Below are positions 7,322 to 14,148 of a stretch of 64,000 nt of DNA, piece by piece (position 1 is the stretch's first letter; each line of letters opens with the position of its first letter). The notes beneath the pieces were generated by a model. That model searched no databases. It worked only from the letters and a program-made list of their open reading frames with translations, and was not told where the DNA came from. This DNA is from SB15 sp964639245 (GTDB lineage Bacteria; Chloroflexota; Anaerolineae; Aggregatilineales; J027): contig CAZXCU010000021.1 in assembly GCA_964639245.1 (NCBI GenBank), positions 1-64,000 of the forward strand, written 5' to 3'. A program made the position numbers and the translations under genes.

Positions 7322-7957
7322 ATGACCACCACCTTAGCGGTTGTGGATGCCGCCGAAATCATCCGCATTGGCATCCGAGAAATCGTGTCATCATCTGATA
7401 AAGTGAAGTTGATGGGTGAATTCACCTGCTTGGAAGAGGTGGATGGATTCTTTCAAACCACCCCCATCAATGTGTTGGTGCTGGGGAATACCTATTCCTA
7501 TTCCAAGCTGGTGCAAGACCTAACCAAGCTGTATCAACAGTATCCTGATTTGAAGGTACTGCTGCTGGCGAACAGCTTTAATGCCGAACAGGTTGAGGAA
7601 TTATCCAATTTAGGCGCACTAGGCTTCATCTGTAAAGATGAGCAGCTTGCTGACACCCTGTTATTCGCTATTCGCCCCATTGCGCGTGGAGAATTATTTT
7701 TATCGCCCAGAGTAGCAGGGTCTATCTTCAAAGCTAATCAGGAGTATGAAACTAACCCTTTGAATCCCCGTCAAATGAAGGTGATTCACTACATGGCACA
7801 GTATATGACCCCGCAGGAAATCGCCATACACATGGGCGTATCGGCTTCCTCTATCTACAGCTTGCAGCACCGCATTCGACAGGTGTTGGGAGTGAAAACC
7901 ACCGGACAAATCCTCATCCAAGCCATGAAACGCGGCTGGATTGGGCAGGAAGAGTGA
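7322..7957 (+). CDS. LuxR-family regulator with receiver-like domain lacking the phospho-Asp
   Basis: 211 aa. Residues 1-120 follow the receiver pattern: VVDAAEIIRIGI at the start, LKVLLLANSF, and LGALGFICKD with the late Lys. The strand that normally ends in the phosphorylated Asp reads VLVLGNTY, with no Asp. Residues about 145-205 form a LuxR-type helix-turn-helix (LNPRQMKVIHYMAQYMTPQEIAIHMGVS). Control is therefore probably not by classical phosphorylation. AAGGAGAG precedes the ATG. The stop lies just before the LexA-like gene, so the two are translated together. It probably controls ICE excision or transfer, given its place next to the integrase. Confidence 0.75.
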   Translation: MTTTLAVVDAAEIIRIGIREIVSSSDKVKLMGEFTCLEEVDGFFQTTPINVLVLGNTYSYSKLVQDLTKLYQQYPDLKVLLLANSFNAEQVEELSNLGALGFICKDEQLADTLLFAIRPIARGELFLSPRVAGSIFKANQEYETNPLNPRQMKVIHYMAQYMTPQEIAIHMGVSASSIYSLQHRIRQVLGVKTTGQILIQAMKRGWIGQEE

Positions 7958-7965
7958 GGACTCTC

Positions 7966-8613
7966 ATGGTAAAACGATCTAAACCCACTCACTACGATCA
8001 ACTGCATTCGCAGCAGCGGCTGATATTTGACTTCATCAAAACCTTTATGCAGCAGCACAGTTACGGTCCAACCTTGCGGGAAATCATGGCAGAGATAGCC
8101 ATCACTTCAACGTCCGTTGTCCATTACCATGTCAGGCGGTTAGTAGAGGCAGGCTTTCTGGAAAAAGCACATGGCATCTCACGCGGACTACGAATCCCAG
8201 ATCATCTGCTGGAAACACCCTCACCAGCAACGGTACCTGTGTTGAAAGAAGTCGTTACCAACTTTTCCGAGAGTGTGCCAAGCAATGGGCATGTCTATGA
8301 GATTCCGACGCAGTGGTTGGCAGGGAAGCCAATGGATGAAATCTACGCGCTGCGGGTCAATACCCACTTGATGTATGACGCAATGGTGAATGACGGGGAT
8401 GTGGTGGTGCTTCAGCGGCAGAATCGCCTTAATGATGGGGAGATTGGGGTGATTGTGCTGCCTGCCAAAAATGAAACACGCATCCGCAGATTAAAGTACG
8501 AAGGGGAATGGGTGTGTCTCGAACCGCTGATGTCAGTCATGCAGCCTTTAAGATGCAGGCGCGATGAGGTGCAGGTGGTGGGCAAAGTCTTGGGCTTAAT
8601 GCGGCAGTTTTGA
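7966..8613 (+). CDS. LexA-like repressor with lost self-cleavage residues
   Basis: 215 aa from the ATG at 7966 (GAGGA 5 nt upstream); a GTG at 7954 overlapping the previous stop is the alternative. The N-terminal winged helix (about residues 10-75; PTLREIMAEIAITSTSVVHYH) matches LexA. The C-terminal S24-like fold is visible in DGDVVVLQRQNRLNDGEIGVIV. Where LexA has the catalytic Ser (G-x-S-M) this protein has T-H-L-M (Leu135), and where it has the catalytic Lys (E-x-T-V-K-R) it has E-T-R-I-R-R (Arg174). The Ala-Gly cleavage pair is not evident either. It should bind DNA but not cleave itself on RecA signalling. Probably the ICE repressor; GAAC/GTTC dyads lie nearby. Confidence 0.8.
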   Translation: MVKRSKPTHYDQLHSQQRLIFDFIKTFMQQHSYGPTLREIMAEIAITSTSVVHYHVRRLVEAGFLEKAHGISRGLRIPDHLLETPSPATVPVLKEVVTNFSESVPSNGHVYEIPTQWLAGKPMDEIYALRVNTHLMYDAMVNDGDVVVLQRQNRLNDGEIGVIVLPAKNETRIRRLKYEGEWVCLEPLMSVMQPLRCRRDEVQVVGKVLGLMRQF

Positions 8614-8618
8614 GGGGT

Positions 8619-9287
8619 TTAAGGCTTTGCCGGGACTGCCGCCTTATCTTCAAACATCCCCTGAATGACTTCCAGCAAAGCCTCATTGTTTTCGACCCCG
8701 AAATGCTGGCGCAGCCGATACTGCCGCCGATAAATAATTTCAGGGCGCAGACCTGTGCGACCCACGATCTGCTGCACGCTCAAGCCTTCACCCATCAGCT
8801 TGAAGGTGCTGGATAAAGCTCTGGGCATATCCGTAAATAATCCCCGATACATGGTATAGCGGTCATATAAGCCCAAGATATGCGGGCTGAGGAAACGCTC
8901 ACCACGCCGCGCCATATCTACCACCAATTTGAGGCTTTCTCCAAGCTGGTCACCCAGAAACAGGTAAGCCACAAAGCCCTGTTCCAAGCAGTACAGCACA
9001 CGGAAGATATTGGGAGCTGCATCCACATAGATCAAGCCGCAGGCAGGCAGTTTGGCTTTAACCCGCCGTGCCACCACCTGTGGCTCATGGGGGAAGGTAT
9101 CATCTACGATGACTGCCACAGGTTTGGACAGCAGCAGATGCCGATCGATCTCCGCCAAGCCATCCTGCCACAGCGTATGTCCTACGGTTTCTACCTCATA
9201 AAAGCCACTCAAATAGCCACGAATGGCATCCCCGTGTAAGGGATAACCTGTCGCAGCAACGACCAACGGGTATTTGACAGCATTCAT
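8619..9287 (-). CDS. Second LuxR-like regulator with receiver-like domain
   Basis: 222 aa, convergent with the LexA-like gene with only 5 bp between stops. The N-terminal part has the receiver-like layout (VAVIVDDTFPHEP, then LIYVDAAPNIFRVLYCLEQGFVAYLFLGDQ). The C-terminal part (about residues 145-205) has helix-turn-helix spacing with LMGEGLSVQQIVGRTGL. Unlike its neighbour at 7322 it keeps Asp residues in the central strand. AGGAGG lies 8 nt before the ATG. The same domain layout with little identity to the 7322 protein suggests an ancient pair used in one regulatory circuit. Confidence 0.65.
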   Translation of the reverse strand: MNAVKYPLVVAATGYPLHGDAIRGYLSGFYEVETVGHTLWQDGLAEIDRHLLLSKPVAVIVDDTFPHEPQVVARRVKAKLPACGLIYVDAAPNIFRVLYCLEQGFVAYLFLGDQLGESLKLVVDMARRGERFLSPHILGLYDRYTMYRGLFTDMPRALSSTFKLMGEGLSVQQIVGRTGLRPEIIYRRQYRLRQHFGVENNEALLEVIQGMFEDKAAVPAKP

Positions 9288-9366
9288 GCCTGTACCTCCT
9301 TAAACCCCTTCATGGTGTGCGATAAAGTCATCTTCGGGAAGTCAAGAAATTTGTCAAAGTTTCGCA

Positions 9367-9648
9367 CTAAGGCGGGATAGGAGTGAGCGCAGCCGCCGTT
9401 GCAGCGTACTGAGTTTCTATCGCCGCACGAGTGGCAAAGATTGGGACAACAGCGGGCGTTGTTATGGTTTCTGGTTCATCGGAGGCAGCCGGGGTAAACC
9501 CGAAAAAGAAGGTTGGGGAAATGATGGGAGTCTGCGGCGGAAGCGGGCGCGGTGGATATCCACCTGTCGCCAACATGACTGCGCCAGCTAACGAACACAG
9601 CACTGCTAAAACAATTACCAGCAGCAGAACAAAGCGTCTTTTTGTCAT
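9367..9648 (-). CDS. Small single-pass membrane protein with Pro-rich exterior
   Basis: 93 aa from the ATG at 9648 (AGAGGA 6 nt upstream); an upstream in-frame start at 9714 is less likely. A short basic N-terminus (TKRR) and one hydrophobic helix (about residues 6-27) are followed by a Pro/Thr-rich tail. It could be an N-terminally anchored or exported small protein. No family is recognised. It lies alone between the second regulator and the gene-free structured region. Confidence 0.55.
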   Translation of the reverse strand: MTKRRFVLLLVIVLAVLCSLAGAVMLATGGYPPRPLPPQTPIISPTFFFGFTPAASDEPETITTPAVVPIFATRAAIETQYAATAAALTPIPP

Positions 9649-9791
9649 GGAAGATCCTCTCGACCCTATCAATGACTGTGTAGGGTACAAGAGGTCAGAA
9701 AAAAGATGGTTCAATCAGTTGACAGGTGGGTGTTTCTCTGAAGGTGGTGAGGGTTTCAGGCATCACCTGTTGCGTGGTCGGTTACTGCTTG

Positions 9792-9960
9792 AGGTGCTTG
9801 TGACTATCCTAACCTAACCCACCCCGTCCCACTGTCAAGGGAGGCAAATTCCTCGGCTTCCTGGCTTGCGCCGTTTCACTCACCAGCCGAGCAATTTGCC
9901 TTGAAACCCTTGACAGTGTGCCTAATAGGGTGGGTTGGTGGATAGTTGTCACAAGCACCT
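9792..9960. repeat. 169-nt near-perfect inverted repeat
   Basis: Arms match in six blocks in the correct order: AGGTGCTTGTGAC 9792-9804 with 9948-9960; TATCC 9805-9809 with 9940-9944; AACCCACCC 9816-9824 with 9928-9936; CACTGTCAAGGG 9830-9841 with 9907-9918; AGGCAAATT 9842-9850 with 9893-9901; CTCGGCT 9852-9858 with 9885-9891. That gives 55 paired positions with small internal loops and a 26-nt tip. No reading frame explains it. It could be a structured RNA, a single-strand origin or a transfer origin. Confidence 0.85.
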
Positions 9961-10474
9961 TTCAAAATGCAGAACCGAACTCACGCCGCTACGGATGCCC
10001 GTGCAAAACTCACCGTCCTGACTCATTGTAGGCAGGCGGGCATTCTAGCGGGCGGCGAAGTCCCGCGCAATGTCGCGGGGCGCGAGGGCGGGGATGCCAT
10101 CCTCACCCAGATGATGTAATCAGCTTCGATTGCGCCATCTGATGCTATCGCATGTCGCGGACTCTATCTTTCGGAATTGACATTTCTGGGAGATAGGTCG
10201 GAAAGACCTCTGAATCTGCGGTCTGGCTCCTCCTCTTACAGCCAGAAAGCCACGTCCGGGCATTCAACGGCAGACACTCGCAAGGGTGGATGCACTTCCT
10301 GCATGGGAAGGATAGCGATGGTGAGCTTGACTCCTACCATGATCAAGACAGATCGCACAGCGTTCGCTTGTGTGCCCCGCGTGTGTCATCACCTTTAGCC
10401 TGTTCGGTCAGTGTGGGAGTCCTTCAAAGTTTGTACTTATCGCAAGCCATTTATCTGCATAAGGAGTCATTCCC
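9961..10474 (+). ncRNA. Gene-free, hairpin-rich stretch; candidate structured RNA or leader
   Basis: About 510 bp without a supportable gene, directly upstream of 10,475. Local stems include GCGGG/CCCGC near 10,043-10,061, GGTC-GGAAA-GACC at 10,197-10,209, TCTGGCT/AGCCAGA at 10,222-10,246 and ATGCA/TGCAT near 10,289-10,303. Their density resembles a structured RNA or a long leader rather than ordinary spacer. The strand is assumed from the downstream gene. A 73-codon frame (10,177-10,398) runs through the stems and is probably spurious. Confidence 0.35.
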
Positions 10475-10918
10475 ATGTCTAAAACAACTGCTACTAACGC
10501 CAAAGTGAACCGCGTGTTGGTATTGATTGATGCCACCCCACAGGGCGGGAAGGTTGTCCTGCGTGCCTTGCACGGTTGGGAGAACACCCTCGCTGAACAG
10601 ACTGTCGAACTGGCAGCGCAGGATTTCACCTTCAACGATGCCAAACTGACGGGCGATCACGCCAAAATCATCGCCATCATCAAAACGCTCAAACGCCTGA
10701 CCAGCAAGCTCCCCGACCAGCGCAAAGCTCGCTATCAACTGGTGATTGTGCATTCCAGCAAGGCAGTCCAGACCTGGTTGACCGATCCCACCTCACGCAA
10801 AAATCCCTTAGCCCAAACTCTCACAGGCTATGTAGATCAGTTGGCAACCCGCTTCCCTCATCTGCACTTCGCGCAGCGGCAACGTCATATCATCACCCAA
10901 CAGATAGCTACCCACTAG
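10475..10918 (+). CDS. Hypothetical protein, possibly a degenerate RNase H-like fold
   Basis: 147 aa with AAGGAG 8 nt upstream. The order of elements recalls RNase H: a strand VLVLIDATPQGG, a helix with AKIIAIIKTLKRL, a strand YQLVIVHSSKAVQTWL, and a C-terminal region FAQRQRHIITQQI. In active RNase H the third strand carries an Asp (S-D), here replaced by S-S, and the acidic set is incomplete, so an enzyme is not supported. First gene after the long structured region and followed by a strong terminator, so it is transcribed as a single unit. The family assignment is a weak inference. Confidence 0.55.
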   Translation: MSKTTATNAKVNRVLVLIDATPQGGKVVLRALHGWENTLAEQTVELAAQDFTFNDAKLTGDHAKIIAIIKTLKRLTSKLPDQRKARYQLVIVHSSKAVQTWLTDPTSRKNPLAQTLTGYVDQLATRFPHLHFAQRQRHIITQQIATH

Positions 10919-10923
10919 CCAAG

Positions 10924-10948
10924 AGCCGCCCCACCAGGCGGCTTTTTT
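10924..10948 (+). terminator. Rho-independent terminator
   Basis: AGCCGCC (10,924-10,930) and GGCGGCT (10,937-10,943) form a 7-bp GC-rich stem with a 6-nt loop, followed by six T. It sits just after the stop of the 147-aa gene. Confidence 0.9.
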
Positions 10949-10971
10949 ATTTCTCCGGGAGAACTCTGCCC

Positions 10972-11346
10972 ATGAATGACACGCTCTTTAGTCTGCGTTT
11001 TCAGCGTACACCCCCACCTGACCCACAAGCGGCTGCCCAAGTAGAAAGTTGGCTGCACAGATGGGGGATCCTTTATCAGCGCAATGTCGTGTGGCATACC
11101 TTTGATGCCGCCTATCGAGAGCAGTTCCACTTCACGTTAGCATGGGTGATCCTGCCCGCAGCAGGTCGCCAGCCGACGGATTATTTGCTGCTAGAAATCC
11201 TGCCGAACAGTTCCCCCAATCAGTGTAGTGCTGCCCGTTACCATCTGCTCAAGGCACTCTGGCCCGGACAGAGGCTGATGCTTGAAGCACGCCTGCTGCG
11301 AACTGATCCGCAGACTGCCCAACTGCGTCTGTTGAATGCCCTCTAA
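10972..11346 (+). CDS. Hypothetical protein, 124 aa
   Basis: Not recognised. It begins after the terminator, with GGGAGAA upstream of the ATG. Predicted mixed alpha/beta; it holds a Trp-rich N-terminal half (SWLHRWGILYQRNVVWHTF) and a Leu-rich C-terminal half. The next gene starts 16 bp downstream in the same direction, so it is probably the first gene of a 10,972-14,078 operon of unknown ICE proteins. Confidence 0.6.
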   Translation: MNDTLFSLRFQRTPPPDPQAAAQVESWLHRWGILYQRNVVWHTFDAAYREQFHFTLAWVILPAAGRQPTDYLLLEILPNSSPNQCSAARYHLLKALWPGQRLMLEARLLRTDPQTAQLRLLNAL

Positions 11347-11362
11347 CGAAAGGATATGAACC

Positions 11363-12055
11363 ATGTTGATGACTACCCAACAAGCTCTCGCACAGTACCA
11401 TCTTGCCTATGACAACATAGCCTACCGGACAGCCTGTGGCGCGATAGGCAGGCTGCTGCTGGCGGGGACACCCCAGCCCTTTACCAGTGTGACCCATAGC
11501 CCCGACTATATTGAACTCGCTAATCTGTTAACGGATACCGCCCTAGAGGTGTGCGGACATCCCGCCTATCATGGACGCGGCTGGACACTGGCTTTCAGAC
11601 TGCACCAGCTTGGCGCAGAGCGCCTTGAACGAGGTGTACTTGACTTCATGGTGATACAGCGCACCTTTACAGCCGTCGAAACCTATCTCACACGGTTTAG
11701 ACAGCAGATCATGGCTGCTGAAACCCTGCTGCACAACGATCCCACCGCCAGTGGGTTGCTCCAGATGGAAGGGGCATTGGGACTGCTGGAAGACAGCGTG
11801 TGTACGACCAGCACCATCTCCAACCGGAGTGGACGCGCCGCTTATCATCTAACCACCTCATGTGTAGGGTTGCTGCGAACTGCCACTTTGATCCTCAAGA
11901 GCAGTCACAGCCCGGATGCTTATGCTGCGGAAAAGTTCAGTCGCAGTTTGCGTGATCTCTTGTATGGCTTAAATGAATTAGCGGATTATCCCCATCTCCC
12001 GCATATTTTCCGCACCCTCCGTGAGCATTTGCTCAAGTGCATCGAGGCGGGCTGA
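11363..12055 (+). CDS. Hypothetical all-helical protein, 230 aa
   Basis: Not recognised. It has AAAGGA upstream; an ATG two codons further in is possible. The sequence is predicted almost entirely helical, without membrane segments or Cys motifs, and is rich in Leu, Ala, His and Tyr. Its stop is one base before the ATG of the next gene (12,057), which indicates coupled translation and a shared role with it. Confidence 0.6.
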   Translation: MLMTTQQALAQYHLAYDNIAYRTACGAIGRLLLAGTPQPFTSVTHSPDYIELANLLTDTALEVCGHPAYHGRGWTLAFRLHQLGAERLERGVLDFMVIQRTFTAVETYLTRFRQQIMAAETLLHNDPTASGLLQMEGALGLLEDSVCTTSTISNRSGRAAYHLTTSCVGLLRTATLILKSSHSPDAYAAEKFSRSLRDLLYGLNELADYPHLPHIFRTLREHLLKCIEAG

Positions 12056-12056
12056 G

Positions 12057-13478
12057 ATGCTATACCTTGCCCTCCGTTTTCATGAAAAGGGACGCTATGA
12101 AAGCCATGCCGATTCGACCAGCCGCCGCAAGTCCAAAGTGGCGGGCTATCAGGTCGTTAAACCCGCTTATCGCATTCTCAAACTGCTGGCAGGCGAGCAG
12201 GTCAGTGACATTCCCCGTTCGCGGATTGTGGAGTATCACTACGTCACGGTGAAAGACACTGTGCGCCAGCAGGGGAACTACTTCATCCTGCCCATTGAGG
12301 AAAACCACCTGCCGCAACTTGAAGCCATCACTAAAATGGAGCGTAATCCACCCGCTTATCTGTGGCGCGATGAGGCGTGGTGGTCATTCCCCCAGTTGGA
12401 GCTGTACAACACAGGCGAAATGACCACAGTACGCACCACGATGGGTGACATCTTTGGCAATGTCCATGAGACTCGTGAACATCAGATCGAACGGACAGGG
12501 CTGCGAATCCGTCCCACCTACGAACCCTCTAAAGGTCCAGGATTTACTTTAGCTAACTCCCATAACAGCCCGGATGCACCTGCCAATCTACCCGCTGGCT
12601 TACCAGCGAGCATGACAGGCAATGGCATGGTACTGGAATGGAAACGCGGCTACGACGATAAACCGCAGTGCTGGTGGATCCGTGATGAACGCCGCGTCAG
12701 CAAGGCACAGTCCGCCACCTACCGCCACTATGCTGCCCTCAAAGCCACCCCTCATGCCCGTTGGAGCAAAGGGTTTTCAGCATGGTACTACACCGGTGGA
12801 TCACTGCCGCCGCAAAAATGGTTGGAACTGGTTGGTTACATAGGGTCGGTTTCACCCACCATGCCGCCCGAACTCAGTCAGCAGATTGAAACCGTGCTGG
12901 CAGCCGATGACGCGGCGGAAAAAGAACCGCTTATTCCCCTATCACTCTATGATGCCCATGCAGGCAAGTACGACTGGAACTATGGCAACCCCGACGTATG
13001 GTGCAAGCTAGTCTGTGGTAACGAGTGGCTGTTTTTCGTCGCCAATGCCAGCCTGACCGAACGCAGTCTGTATGGGTACAAGCTCAAGTTAGGCGAAAAC
13101 CCCATAGCAGGTGAGTGGCTAACACTCACACTGGATGAACTGGCAGAAAGCTCGGTTCAGCGTGATCTCAGCTTTATTCGCCAATCACTGCGCCACACTA
13201 TCGAGCAAACGGCAGCCAATCTCAAGACCTTCCTGCCTGATGAACTGAGCATCCCCACCGATGCTGAATGCCGCCGCCGTGTCCTTGAGGAACGTCACCA
13301 CGCCTATCTCGCCGAACTGGAAGGCAAACGAGAACTAGAAACTGCCATGAAACCCTACCACGAGTTTCAGGCAATGCTCAAACTGCGCCAAATATTTGAG
13401 GAACGCCTGCATCATCTGACCTCTCTCAAGGCACTGCCAGCCCAGTCCACACCGCCTATTGACGATCCTTGGAGCTAA
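12057..13478 (+). CDS. Hypothetical protein, 473 aa, ICE replication region
   Basis: The ATG at 12,057 was chosen because it follows the previous stop by one base; an in-frame ATG at 12,021 lies inside that gene. No family recognised. The first ~70 residues are basic (FHEKGRYESHADSTSRRKSK). The middle contains a Trp/Tyr-rich block (CWWIRDERRVSKAQ, then RWSKGFSAWYYTGGSLP), and the end (about residues 395-455) is a charged helix that could form a coiled coil. Mixed basic and aromatic character suggests nucleic acid binding, as inference only. It is followed 3 bp later by the 198-aa gene. Confidence 0.6.
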   Translation: MLYLALRFHEKGRYESHADSTSRRKSKVAGYQVVKPAYRILKLLAGEQVSDIPRSRIVEYHYVTVKDTVRQQGNYFILPIEENHLPQLEAITKMERNPPAYLWRDEAWWSFPQLELYNTGEMTTVRTTMGDIFGNVHETREHQIERTGLRIRPTYEPSKGPGFTLANSHNSPDAPANLPAGLPASMTGNGMVLEWKRGYDDKPQCWWIRDERRVSKAQSATYRHYAALKATPHARWSKGFSAWYYTGGSLPPQKWLELVGYIGSVSPTMPPELSQQIETVLAADDAAEKEPLIPLSLYDAHAGKYDWNYGNPDVWCKLVCGNEWLFFVANASLTERSLYGYKLKLGENPIAGEWLTLTLDELAESSVQRDLSFIRQSLRHTIEQTAANLKTFLPDELSIPTDAECRRRVLEERHHAYLAELEGKRELETAMKPYHEFQAMLKLRQIFEERLHHLTSLKALPAQSTPPIDDPWS

Positions 13479-13481
13479 CAC

Positions 13482-14078
13482 ATGTCGCAAAAAACATCCT
13501 CAAAAAACCTAATCGCACAGAGTTTTGTGGGGCAGATCACCGTCGTCGGGGAGTGCTTCTGCTATGGCTGTGCGCTGGACGGGCAGCAGTTGGTCTATCT
13601 GGATGTGGCGGGTCCCGCTACATCAGTGGAAGCGGTCTGGGCAAAACTGGCACAGGCAAAGGAGTGTTATGTTATCCCACCTGACCGCGAGGCTCCGAAA
13701 ATCATCCTCCGCACGACAGAAGGGTTGCTCAAACGGCTGCAACGCAAGGTCGAAGGACTCGGCATTCATCATTTGCTGCTCATTCATCAGGACAGCCTGA
13801 CCCCCACCTATGCTGAACTCAGCACCACCTACTTGTTCCTCGCGGACAAGGCACAGTCCATCGCCAAACTCGGCTCGCATCTCCAACAGTTGGTGGACAT
13901 CGCAGTATTCCCACAATGGTTTCCGTATCTCGTCCAACAAGGGCGGGTGGAGGGACTTATCACCCCCTTGACCTGCTACGGCGGTGTCAGTCTGTGGAAA
14001 CTGGTGCTGGATAAGACTGAATGGCAGCGGCTGATCTGCCGCGGTGTCAGCCAGCGCAGCCTGAGCCTGCCTGAATAG
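13482..14078 (+). CDS. Hypothetical protein, 198 aa
   Basis: Not recognised. GGAG lies 8 nt before the ATG. Mixed alpha/beta sequence with three Cys near the N-terminus (ECFCYGC, about residues 24-30) and a Leu-rich body. Last gene of the 10,972-14,078 unit, closed by the terminator at 14,103. The next gene, a methyltransferase-helicase, starts immediately after that terminator, so the two are regulated separately. Confidence 0.6.
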   Translation: MSQKTSSKNLIAQSFVGQITVVGECFCYGCALDGQQLVYLDVAGPATSVEAVWAKLAQAKECYVIPPDREAPKIILRTTEGLLKRLQRKVEGLGIHHLLLIHQDSLTPTYAELSTTYLFLADKAQSIAKLGSHLQQLVDIAVFPQWFPYLVQQGRVEGLITPLTCYGGVSLWKLVLDKTEWQRLICRGVSQRSLSLPE

Positions 14079-14102
14079 GCTGCCCATTCATACATCCCTA
14101 CG

Positions 14103-14129
14103 AAGCCCCGTGAAAAACGGGGCTTTTTT
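14103..14129 (+). terminator. Rho-independent terminator
   Basis: AAGCCCCGT (14,103-14,111) and ACGGGGCTT (14,117-14,125) form a perfect 9-bp stem with a GAAAA loop and a T run to 14,129. It ends only 19 bp before the start codon of the methyltransferase-helicase gene. Confidence 0.92.
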
Positions 14130-14148
14130 GTTTTATGGAGAAACTGTA

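Noticed and set aside
7966..8613. Functional SOS LexA
   Set aside because: The catalytic Ser and Lys positions are replaced by Leu and Arg, so it is reported as a LexA-like repressor instead.
10177..10398. 73-codon frame in the structured region
   Set aside because: It runs through several strong stems, has no ribosome site and no recognisable protein pattern.
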